DNA of 6,250 nucleotides from Nitrososphaerota archaeon. Lineage in GTDB: Archaea; Thermoproteota; EX4484-205; JAAOZO01. A program made the translations under genes and the position numbers. How positions within the stretch are numbered: position 1 is the stretch's first letter; every line of letters begins with the position of its first letter. Of the stretch, positions 1-5,913 are shown one piece after another. The notes beneath the pieces were generated by a model. That model was not told the DNA's origin. It was given only the letters and a program-made list of their open reading frames with translations, and ran no database searches. The DNA is taken from the NCBI GenBank assembly GCA_011605715.1, contig JAAOZO010000032.1, forward strand, positions 1 through 6,250. Reading direction: 5' to 3'.

Positions 1-408
1 GAAAGCCTATGCTTGCTAATAGGTTTTCGCCTTACAACAACGTTTGAAGGTAAATTATAAGTCAGTTTTTATTCACTATTAGAGGGAAAAAATCTTTGTG
101 AAATCAATTACAGTTAAAAGAATATATGGGAAAACCTTAGATTTCTTATAAGGGATTTAATGGAGCAATCTGAACTGAAGAGAAAGATAGTTTAACATGT
201 TTTTCATTTTCCAACGACGTACTCTGAAAATGCATTTCTTGTTATCATTTGAATGTGCGCTTTGCTCTGTTGCATAAGTAGCTGTTATTTCTAACTAAAA
301 CTACTAAGCTTGACTTCTTAGACTTAAATGTTAGCTATTGCTCAATCAACACAATTTTTTATCAGTTAACTAAAACAATCAAACTTTAGCTCTCAGGACG
401 ATTTTAAT
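1..408. other. Stretch with no supportable gene
   Basis: I read both strands of this stretch and see no credible gene. Stops occur about every 20 codons in the frames I followed, as expected by chance in AT-rich DNA. The longest plus-strand piece I followed beginning with ATG (197-277) is 26 codons and has no family resemblance. One frame enters from the left edge and stops at 58-60 and another stops at 45-47; either could be the tail of a gene lying outside, but neither tail is recognisable. I see no tRNA-like cloverleaf, CRISPR repeat or intact insertion sequence. Weak 5-bp inverted repeats at 304-308/317-321 and 277-281/301-305 are within chance expectation. It is downstream of padR, so it may hold that gene's transcript end. 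Confidence 0.6.
367..383 (-). terminator. Possible U-rich terminator of the PadR gene
   Basis: On the minus strand, about 26 bases after the padR stop codon, the sequence is T-rich (GTTTGATTGTTTTAGTT) with no stable hairpin before it. Archaeal RNA polymerase commonly stops at such U-rich tracts. The signal is weak and rests on composition and position only. Confidence 0.25.
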
Positions 409-927
409 TTAAGAAGTGCTCTCACTCTCTTTAAGTAGTTCTTCAAGCTTCTTGTTTGCTTCTGTTAAGATTTCAACAACTTTGTTCTCAGTTTCTTTAG
501 ATAGCTTGTTTTCCCTTTTCAAACTCATTACTTTAGACGCTGTCTTCCACAGGTCTCTATAAATTAAGTACAACGGTTCTTTCATGTTGCAAAAGTCTAC
601 AGACAATGGGAAAAGAAAACCAAACTTTTCAAATGCTCTTTCCTTTCTTAGGGCTTCTCTTGCTTCTTTCAATAAGCTTGTTCCTTTATCAGTTATAACA
701 TACCTCTTTACTCCATCTATTTCTTTTTGTTGAATGTAGTTCTGTTTTTCAAGGTAGGCTAGCAAAGGATAAATTGAACCCGGACTTGGCCTCCACGTAC
801 CATGAGTCTTTCTTTCTATTTCGTTCATTATCTCTGAACCATTCTTTGGTGATTCGCTAATTAGCTCCAATACTGTTATTTTGAGAATTCCTCTGGGATG
901 TGGCGGGATATGTTCGAACTTGTGCAA
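409..927 (-). CDS. PadR family winged-helix transcriptional regulator
   Basis: This 172-residue protein is a DNA-binding repressor-type regulator of the PadR family. The N-terminal winged helix-turn-helix is clear: HPRG (10-13) opens helix 1 (to about 25), SEIMNEIERKT (31-41) follows, then WRPSPGSIYPLLAYLE (45-60) with the family's hallmark recognition helix, and a wing ending in RYVITDKG (75-82). Residues about 85-172 are charged and helical, matching the C-terminal dimerisation part; the tail (136-172) could form a coiled coil. The start is TTG at 927: it is the only start-type codon in frame ahead of the HPRG helix, and an in-frame TAA lies eight codons upstream. A TATA-like box lies about 33 bases upstream. 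The gene is divergent from the UroD-like gene and probably regulates itself and that neighbour; the inducer is unknown. Family assignment is secure, targets are inferred. Confidence 0.93.
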   Translation of the reverse strand: MHKFEHIPPHPRGILKITVLELISESPKNGSEIMNEIERKTHGTWRPSPGSIYPLLAYLEKQNYIQQKEIDGVKRYVITDKGTSLLKEAREALRKERAFEKFGFLFPLSVDFCNMKEPLYLIYRDLWKTASKVMSLKRENKLSKETENKVVEILTEANKKLEELLKESESTS

Positions 928-952
928 CTTGTTTTCATTACTCGTTAATTAT

Positions 953-971
953 CAATATATTTAAACGTTTT
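953..971 (-). promoter_or_regulatory. Predicted archaeal promoter of the PadR gene
   Basis: Read on the minus strand, AAAACG then TTTAAATATATTG forms an A-rich BRE-like element followed by a strong TATA box centred near 960. Initiation about 25 bases downstream would fall near 935, giving a leader of roughly 8 bases before the TTG start. No Shine-Dalgarno sequence is present. Predicted from sequence alone. Confidence 0.55.
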
Positions 972-982
972 GCAGAGCAAAA
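968..982. promoter_or_regulatory. Inverted repeat, candidate operator between divergent promoters
   Basis: TTTTGC-AGA-GCAAAA is a perfect 6-bp-arm inverted repeat with a 3-base spacer; two further pairs match after a 2-base gap (AA at 964-965 with TT at 985-986). It abuts or overlaps the BRE side of the padR promoter and ends 17 bases before the TATA box of the UroD-like gene. This is a natural place for a PadR dimer to control both genes. The symmetry is seen; the role is inferred. Confidence 0.45.
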
Positions 983-993
983 GCTTATTGTAA

Positions 994-1008
994 GGAAATG
1001 CTTATTAG
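994..1008 (+). promoter_or_regulatory. Predicted archaeal promoter of the UroD-like gene
   Basis: GGAAAT (994-999) matches the BRE consensus RNWAAW and is followed directly by the TATA-like GCTTATTAG (1000-1008). Initiation about 25 bases downstream of the box centre would fall near 1030, giving a leader of 0-5 bases before the ATG at 1035. This position is a main reason for rejecting a start at 900, which would lie upstream of the promoter. A second GCTTATT copy at 983-989 is a 17-base-spaced direct repeat of the box. Confidence 0.55.
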
Positions 1009-1034
1009 TTTTATCTTTCGTTTTTTGTCATAAA

Positions 1035-2264
1035 ATGAACTCAAGAGAAAGAGTTTTAACGGCATTAAGACATGAAGAGCCAGACAGAGTTCCTATAGAC
1101 TTGGGTTCAATGCCTTCTACTGGGATAATGGCAATAGCTTACGTAAAACTGAAGAAGTACCTTGGGCTAAAAGGAGGTGTAGTAAGAGTTTACGACATTG
1201 GTCAGCAGTTAGCGGAGCCAGAAAAAGAAATACTTGAAATGTTCAACGTTGATGTAATCTCTCTAACTCGAACTCTTGAACCATGTGGACCAAACAGCGA
1301 AAGATGGAAGAAATGGAGACTTCCAGATGGAAACGAGTGCGAAGTTCCTACTTGGTTTAATCCTGAGCCAGATGGAGCTGGAGGATGGGTAATTAAAGAC
1401 AGTCAAGGAAGAGTTGTTTCCAAGATGCCAAAGGACAGCTTGTTCTTTGACTCTGTTTATCATCCACTTGAAAAATTAGAAAGTATAAAGGTTGTAGAGG
1501 ACTACGACTGGGAAGGTCTTAAGATAAAAAACGACAACTATTTCATGAACCTAAGAAAAAGAGCTGAGTACCTTTACAACAACACAGCCTATGCAATACA
1601 CTTCTTCGGTGCTGGAGGTGTTCATGAATGGGGCCAAGGATTAAGGGGGTGGTCGAATTGGCTATTGGACTTAACGTTCAACAAAAAGTTGGCCTCTCTT
1701 CTATTGGATAGGATGATAGACGTTGTTATGTATAATTTAAAGAAGTATGTAGATGCACTAAAAGATTATGTTCAAGTAATAGGCTTCGGAGATGATCTTG
1801 GAATTCAAACCGGGCCGCAAGTTTCGCCTAGGGTTTTTAAAGAAATGCTGAAGCCATACTATACTGAAATGTTCCAGTACGTAAAAAAACACTCAAAGAT
1901 GTTTGTATTCTTACATTCTTGTGGCTCAATATACGAGCTTATTCCAGACCTTATAGATGCTGGAGTTGACATACTAAATCCTGTTCAAATTTCAGCAAGA
2001 AATATGGAACCTTGGAAACTTAAGAAAGAGTTTGGGAAACAAGTTACTTTCTGGGGAGGCGGTGTTGATACTCAGCATGTATTTTACAAAAAACCAGAAG
2101 AAGTTTATGAACATGTAAAAAATAATATTCTTGCTTTTGCTCCTGGAGGAGGTTACGTCTTTAATCAAGTTCACAACATTGTGGCCAATGTGCCTCCAGA
2201 GAACATAGTGGCAGCTTACAAATCAGCTTATGAAAATGGGCATTATCCTATAGCAAAAGTATAA
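1035..2264 (+). CDS. Uroporphyrinogen decarboxylase (UroD/MtaA) superfamily protein, function unknown
   Basis: This 409-residue TIM-barrel-type protein belongs to the UroD/MtaA superfamily, which includes haem-pathway UROD and the zinc methyltransferases MtaA/MtbA that act on methyl-corrinoid proteins. Seen: the family opening RERVLTALRHEEPDRVP (4-20); DDLGIQTGPQVSP in the middle; HSCG (294-297), equivalent to the His-x-Cys zinc pair of MtaA-type enzymes; GVDILNPVQ just after; and FNQVHNIVANVPPENI near the end, where His380 sits about where MtaA has its third zinc ligand, Cys. The arginine-rich UROD active-site signature (RQAGRY) is absent, so it is not the haem enzyme. No signal peptide or membrane segment. 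The open frame extends back to 900, but that part overlaps padR and the promoter; ATG 1035 fits both family alignment and TATA spacing. Neighbouring sugar genes hint at carbohydrate or methoxyl metabolism, unproven. Confidence 0.88.
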   Translation: MNSRERVLTALRHEEPDRVPIDLGSMPSTGIMAIAYVKLKKYLGLKGGVVRVYDIGQQLAEPEKEILEMFNVDVISLTRTLEPCGPNSERWKKWRLPDGNECEVPTWFNPEPDGAGGWVIKDSQGRVVSKMPKDSLFFDSVYHPLEKLESIKVVEDYDWEGLKIKNDNYFMNLRKRAEYLYNNTAYAIHFFGAGGVHEWGQGLRGWSNWLLDLTFNKKLASLLLDRMIDVVMYNLKKYVDALKDYVQVIGFGDDLGIQTGPQVSPRVFKEMLKPYYTEMFQYVKKHSKMFVFLHSCGSIYELIPDLIDAGVDILNPVQISARNMEPWKLKKEFGKQVTFWGGGVDTQHVFYKKPEEVYEHVKNNILAFAPGGGYVFNQVHNIVANVPPENIVAAYKSAYENGHYPIAKV

Positions 2265-2303
2265 CTACTCTTAACTTTATGAACTTTTCACTATCAAGTT
2301 AAG
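2265..2303 (+). terminator. Hairpin and pyrimidine-rich tract after the UroD-like gene
   Basis: CTTAACTT (2270-2277) and AAGTTAAG (2296-2303) are perfect 8-bp inverted arms around an 18-base loop, starting 5 bases after the stop codon. The interval is pyrimidine-rich (CTACTCTTAACTTTA and CTTTTCACT). It could be a 3' end structure or part of the terminator. The arms could also be a protein site upstream of the kinase promoter, so the role is uncertain. Confidence 0.35.
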
Positions 2304-2326
2304 TGCTAGTCCTCATATAAACAACA

Positions 2327-2350
2327 AAGCTAAATCCTTAAATTTAGCTT
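2327..2350. promoter_or_regulatory. Perfect inverted repeat over the kinase TATA box (candidate operator)
   Basis: AAGCTAAAT (2327-2335), a 6-base spacer CCTTAA, then ATTTAGCTT (2342-2350): nine of nine arm positions pair. The repeat covers the whole BRE/TATA region of the ROK gene, so a dimeric protein bound here would exclude TBP and TFB. The symmetry is directly visible; repression is inferred. Confidence 0.6.
2329..2346 (+). promoter_or_regulatory. Predicted archaeal promoter of the ROK kinase gene
   Basis: CTTAAATTTA (2337-2346) is a good archaeal TATA box centred about 26 bases before the ATG at 2367, so the transcript should be leaderless or nearly so. GCTAAA (2329-2334) matches RNWAAW but sits 2-3 bases further from the TATA box than usual. 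No Shine-Dalgarno sequence precedes the ATG. Confidence 0.65.
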
Positions 2351-2366
2351 AAGATCGTAATTTTTC

Positions 2367-3335
2367 ATGAGCTCAAGTGAACTTTCAATTGGTGTTGACC
2401 TAGGTGCTACAAACTTAAGAGTAGCTATTGGAAACAAGGAAGGTAAAATTTTGTTTAAGTTATCGGAAAGAACTGTTAACGAAGGAGACGAATATGCAAT
2501 TTCAAATCAAATCTATAAAATGATAAGCTCTGCTCCAAGAGAGCTTCTAAGTAAGGTAATAGGCATAGGAATAGGTAGCATAGGGCCAATGGATATTAAA
2601 AAAGGAATAATTTTTCCTCCAAATTTAAACTTTAAGTTCGCCTCTCTTACGGCGCCTCTAAAAGAGAAACTTAATCTTCCAGTCTATCTCTTGAACGACT
2701 GTGTAGCTGCAGTTGTAGGCGAAAAGAACTTTGGAGCTGGAAAAGAAGTTGACAACTTAGTTTATATTACGATAAGCACTGGTATTGGGGGAGGTGTATA
2801 CGTTAATGGAAACTTACTCTTAGGCAAAGAAGGAAACGCCCACGAGGTTGGCCATACTGTTTTAGACTATAAAGGAAAACTAGTATGTGGTTGTGGAAAG
2901 CCAGGTCACTGGGAAGCTTACTGTTCAGGAAAGAATCTGCCAAGATTTGCTAAACTTGTTATGGAAGAAGAAAAAATAGAATCAAAACTTTCAGACATGA
3001 TTAAAGATAACTTTTCTTATGTAACTTCAGAAATCATATTTAAGCTTGCTAGAGAAGGCGACAGACTGGCGAAGGTTGTTGTTGAAAGGTGCTCAGAAAT
3101 AAACGCGATGGGCTTTGCTAACGTAATAGACGTTTACGATCCTTCTTTAATTACAGTGGGCGGCTCAGTTGTTTTAAACAACTTAGACCTAGTTCTTGAG
3201 CCAATAAAGAAAAAAGTTAGGAACTACGCTGCTAATAGCATTCCAGATATAATTCCAACTCCTTTAGGTCAAGACATAGTACTTTATGGTGCAATTGCAA
3301 CAGTATTCAATCCCCCAAGACTTCCAAGGAGATAA
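2367..3335 (+). CDS. ROK family sugar kinase (ATP-dependent hexokinase/glucokinase-like)
   Basis: This 322-residue protein is a ROK-family kinase, expected to phosphorylate a hexose with ATP in the cytosol. Seen: the N-terminal phosphate-binding loop VDLGATN (10-16); catalytic Asp111 in LLND; a second phosphate-binding stretch TISTGIGGG (135-143); the substrate pair H159-E160 followed by G162-H163; and the zinc motif C174-G-C176-G-K-P-G-H181-W-E183. Canonical ROK zinc motifs read CxCGxxGCxE; here His181 replaces the last Cys, as I recall for crenarchaeal broad-specificity hexokinases, so zinc could still be held by H163, C174, C176 and H181. No helix-turn-helix precedes the kinase, so this is an enzyme and not a NagC/XylR-type repressor. 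Length is normal. Next to a beta-mannosidase, mannose is a likely substrate, with glucose equally possible. Its promoter carries a strong palindrome. Confidence 0.93.
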   Translation: MSSSELSIGVDLGATNLRVAIGNKEGKILFKLSERTVNEGDEYAISNQIYKMISSAPRELLSKVIGIGIGSIGPMDIKKGIIFPPNLNFKFASLTAPLKEKLNLPVYLLNDCVAAVVGEKNFGAGKEVDNLVYITISTGIGGGVYVNGNLLLGKEGNAHEVGHTVLDYKGKLVCGCGKPGHWEAYCSGKNLPRFAKLVMEEEKIESKLSDMIKDNFSYVTSEIIFKLAREGDRLAKVVVERCSEINAMGFANVIDVYDPSLITVGGSVVLNNLDLVLEPIKKKVRNYAANSIPDIIPTPLGQDIVLYGAIATVFNPPRLPRR

Positions 3336-3377
3336 AGTTTGTTTCTTTAGTTAAATTTGCAATAAGTTATTTTTAAA
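3336..3377 (+). terminator. Possible U-rich terminator after the ROK kinase gene
   Basis: Just after the kinase stop codon lie TTTGTTTCTTT (3338-3348) and, further on, TTATTTTTAAA (3367-3377), with no stable hairpin. Such tracts can stop archaeal RNA polymerase. The second tract could instead be an upstream TATA box for the mannosidase gene. Confidence 0.35.
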
Positions 3378-3385
3378 CTGGTTTG

Positions 3386-3404
3386 AAAAGGTAAACTTTT
3401 TATG
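3386..3404 (+). promoter_or_regulatory. Predicted archaeal promoter of the beta-mannosidase gene
   Basis: GGTAAA (3390-3395) matches the BRE consensus and is followed directly by CTTTTTATG (3396-3404), a TATA-like box. The same bases form a small inverted repeat, AAAAG-N5-CTTTT (3386-3400). Initiation about 25 bases from the box centre would fall near 3425, after the first ATG (3421) and just before a second in-frame ATG (3430). An alternative TATA box is TTTTTAAA (3370-3377), which would give a leader of about 20 bases. Confidence 0.45.
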
Positions 3405-3420
3405 CTCTTTCTAGCTAGCT

Positions 3421-5910
3421 ATGAGAAGGATGAAAATACTTAGCTTAAATGGTGATTGGTTGCTAAAAGGTTACAACGAGCAAGAAGGAGAAAAGGAAAA
3501 TGCATTCTTGTCTGAAGTGGATGAAAGTTCATGGATAAAAGCTAATGTTCCAGGTGTTGTACACTTAGATCTAATTAAAAACAAACAAATACCAGATCCC
3601 TTTTTTGGTTTAAATGAGCTTGAGGTTTCTTGGGTTGAAGAAAAAGACTGGTGGTACAGGAAGAAATTTCTTGTAGAAAAAGAGTTACTAAGCCATGATC
3701 GAGTAGAGCTTGTTTTTGAAGGCTTAGATACGTTTGCTACAGTTTGGTTGAATGGAAAGGAAATAGCAAAATTCTCAAACATGTTTCATGAACATACTAT
3801 AGATATTAAGAACTACTTAAAAGAAGGAGAGAACCTTTTAGTAGTTAAGTTTGATTCTCCAAAAAGGGTTCTTGAAAATGAGTACAACAAGAGAAGCATA
3901 AAGCTAGGAGCTGCATTTTATCCTCCAGTTGTTTACGGAAGAAAAGCTCAATACTCGTTTGGTTGGGACTGGGGCCCTAGGCTACCAACTTCCGGAATTT
4001 GGAGGAATATCGCAATTCGAGCTTACAACATATGCAAGATTGAAAGTTTTTACTTTTCAAGTAGCTTCAGCAGTGATCTTAAGGTTGCGAACATTAAGGT
4101 TAACGTAAGCCTAGAAGCATTCAAGGAAGAAAAAGTAAACGTTTCAGTTAGAGTATTTGGCTTTGGTGAAGATCAAACAAAAAGTGAAACAAGAAGCTTA
4201 ACTAAAGGGCTAAACAACCTTACTTTTGATTTTACTGTAAGCAACCCTAAACTTTGGTGGCCCAATGGCTACGGAGAACAAAACTTATACAACTTAGAAA
4301 TTAAGGTTGAAAGTGGCTCAGAGGTTTTAGATGAAATTAAAAGGAAAGTTGGTATAAGAAAGATTGAAGTAGTACAAGAAAAAGATGAAGAAGGAAAAAC
4401 ATTTTATTTCAAGGTTAACGACGTTCCAATATTTTGTAAAGGTGCTGACTGGGTTCCTGCAGATTCTTTCCTTCCAAGGGTCTCTAGGGAGCAATACGAC
4501 TACTTGCTAAGCAAAGCAAAAGAAGCAAACATGAATATGATAAGAGTTTGGGGAGGTGGCGTTTACGAAGATGAAGCCTTTTATGAACTTTGTGATGAAA
4601 AGGGAATCCTCATATGGCAAGACTTCATGTTTGCATGCGGTGAATATCCTGAAGAAGAGTGGTTCTTTAATCTGGTTAAAGAAGAAGCCGAGAAAGTGGT
4701 AAAGAGACTAAGGAATCATGCATGCATTGCGATTTGGTGCGGTAACAACGAAAACAACTGGGGCTACAAAGCGCACTGGTTTGGCGTTAAAGATAAATTT
4801 TACGGAGAAACGATATACCATAAGATTCTTCCAGAGGTTTGTTCTAGGCTTGATCCTTCAACACTTTACTGGCCAAGTAGCCCATTTGGAGGAGAAGACC
4901 CAAACTCTCAAAGTGAGGGCGATAGGCATAGCTGGGACGTTTGGTCTGGACTAAAAGACTATACTGAGTACTTGAAGGACAACGGTAGATTTATAAGCGA
5001 GTTTGGATTTCAATCTCTTCCAAGCTTAAAAACAATCTACAAGTTCACGTCAAGAGAAGATAGATACTTTCAAAGTAAGGTGGTCGAGCACCACAACAAG
5101 CAGGTTGGTGGTCCTGAACGTTTGTTACTTTTCCTTTCAATGCACTTCAAATTACCCTCTACCTTAGAAAGGTTTGTTTACCTTACGCAGGTAAATCAGG
5201 GCGAGGCTCTAAAAACTGGGATTGAACACTGGAGAAGAAGGAAGTTTAAGACTGGTGGAGCTTTAATTTGGCAGCTCAACGACTGCTGGCCAGTAGCAAG
5301 TTGGAGTTTAATAGACTACTACAACGAGCCTAAAGCTTCTTACTACTACATAAAGAGAGCCTTCGACCCACTGAACATAAGCTTGTTGGTTAGGGAGGAC
5401 GAAGTTGAAGTTTGGGTTGTCAATGATTTTCTAGAATCAAAAAATGGCAAGGTGAGGTTACTGCTTTATAGCATTGATGGAAAGAAGTTAGCAGAAAGAG
5501 AGGTAGAAGTTAACATTAAACCAAACTCTTCTACTTTACTTTTAAAACAAAACTTAAAGGAGTTTGGTTACGATAAAAGCTTTAGTGGTCTTGTGGCTGG
5601 AGTGTTAGAAGTTAAGGGATGCTATGCCAGGTATGATACTGTTCTATTAGAAAAGTTGAAGTATATAGAACTTCCAAAGCCTAAGCTTAAATTAAAGATA
5701 GAAAAGCTAAGTGAAAAGAAGTACAAATTAACTATAAGCGCAAACAAGTTTGTTAAGTCTTGTGAAGTAAGGTTAAAAGGATTAAATGCAACACTCAGCG
5801 ACAATTTCTTTGACTTAATTCCAAATCTAAAGAAAGAAGTAGTAGTTGACCTAGAGCGCCCAACTTCAAAAGCGGAAATTAAGAAAAGGCTTTCCCTTAG
5901 ATACTACTAG
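3421..5910 (+). CDS. Glycoside hydrolase family 2 beta-mannosidase
   Basis: This 829-residue enzyme hydrolyses terminal beta-mannose residues from oligosaccharides by a retaining mechanism. The order of parts is typical of GH2: a jelly-roll sugar-binding domain (to about 200) with LNGDW, WYRKKF and the beta-mannosidase signature GWDWGPR (181-187); an Ig-like domain (about 205-310); a TIM barrel (about 315-640) with GADWVPADSF (341-350) and VWGGGVYED (W377); and a C-terminal beta region. The general acid/base is Glu444 in GNNE and the nucleophile is Glu527 in SEFG; WQLNDCWP (617-624) closes the barrel. These motifs separate it from beta-galactosidase and beta-glucuronidase. There is no signal peptide, so it acts in the cytosol on imported sugars. 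Length is normal for the family. The start may be ATG 3430 (MKILSLNGDW), which fits the TATA spacing better. It is followed 3 bases later by a HAD gene. Confidence 0.95.
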   Translation: MRRMKILSLNGDWLLKGYNEQEGEKENAFLSEVDESSWIKANVPGVVHLDLIKNKQIPDPFFGLNELEVSWVEEKDWWYRKKFLVEKELLSHDRVELVFEGLDTFATVWLNGKEIAKFSNMFHEHTIDIKNYLKEGENLLVVKFDSPKRVLENEYNKRSIKLGAAFYPPVVYGRKAQYSFGWDWGPRLPTSGIWRNIAIRAYNICKIESFYFSSSFSSDLKVANIKVNVSLEAFKEEKVNVSVRVFGFGEDQTKSETRSLTKGLNNLTFDFTVSNPKLWWPNGYGEQNLYNLEIKVESGSEVLDEIKRKVGIRKIEVVQEKDEEGKTFYFKVNDVPIFCKGADWVPADSFLPRVSREQYDYLLSKAKEANMNMIRVWGGGVYEDEAFYELCDEKGILIWQDFMFACGEYPEEEWFFNLVKEEAEKVVKRLRNHACIAIWCGNNENNWGYKAHWFGVKDKFYGETIYHKILPEVCSRLDPSTLYWPSSPFGGEDPNSQSEGDRHSWDVWSGLKDYTEYLKDNGRFISEFGFQSLPSLKTIYKFTSREDRYFQSKVVEHHNKQVGGPERLLLFLSMHFKLPSTLERFVYLTQVNQGEALKTGIEHWRRRKFKTGGALIWQLNDCWPVASWSLIDYYNEPKASYYYIKRAFDPLNISLLVREDEVEVWVVNDFLESKNGKVRLLLYSIDGKKLAEREVEVNIKPNSSTLLLKQNLKEFGYDKSFSGLVAGVLEVKGCYARYDTVLLEKLKYIELPKPKLKLKIEKLSEKKYKLTISANKFVKSCEVRLKGLNATLSDNFFDLIPNLKKEVVVDLERPTSKAEIKKRLSLRYY

Positions 5911-5913
5911 AAA

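Noticed and set aside
118..195. Open stretch of 25 codons that looks protein-like
   Set aside because: It has no upstream start codon, its only ATG (160) gives 11 residues, and stops at this spacing are expected by chance.
262..285. CTCTGTTGCATAAG resembling the end of IS6-family insertion sequences
   Set aside because: Only a short, imperfect likeness; there is no partner inverted repeat, target duplication or transposase remnant nearby.
900..1034. N-terminal extension of the UroD-like gene from ATG 900
   Set aside because: It overlaps padR, lies upstream of the predicted promoter, has no family similarity, and the family's conserved opening begins right at the ATG at 1035.
1035..2264. Haem-pathway uroporphyrinogen decarboxylase (hemE)
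   Set aside because: The UROD arginine signature is missing, the protein is longer than HemE, and it has the HSCG site of the MtaA-like branch; no haem genes are near.
2367..3335. ROK-family repressor (NagC/XylR type)
   Set aside because: The protein begins directly with the kinase ATP-binding loop and has no N-terminal helix-turn-helix.
3411..3420. CTAGCTAGCT palindrome just before the mannosidase ATG
   Set aside because: Self-complementary because it is a short tandem repeat of CTAG; too short and simple to call an operator.
3471..3782. 103-codon antisense open frame inside the beta-mannosidase
   Set aside because: Antisense shadow with serine- and phenylalanine-rich composition typical of reversed coding sequence.
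4718..4954. 78-codon open frame inside the beta-mannosidase
   Set aside because: Out-of-frame shadow over the conserved catalytic region of GH2, with no promoter or family likeness.
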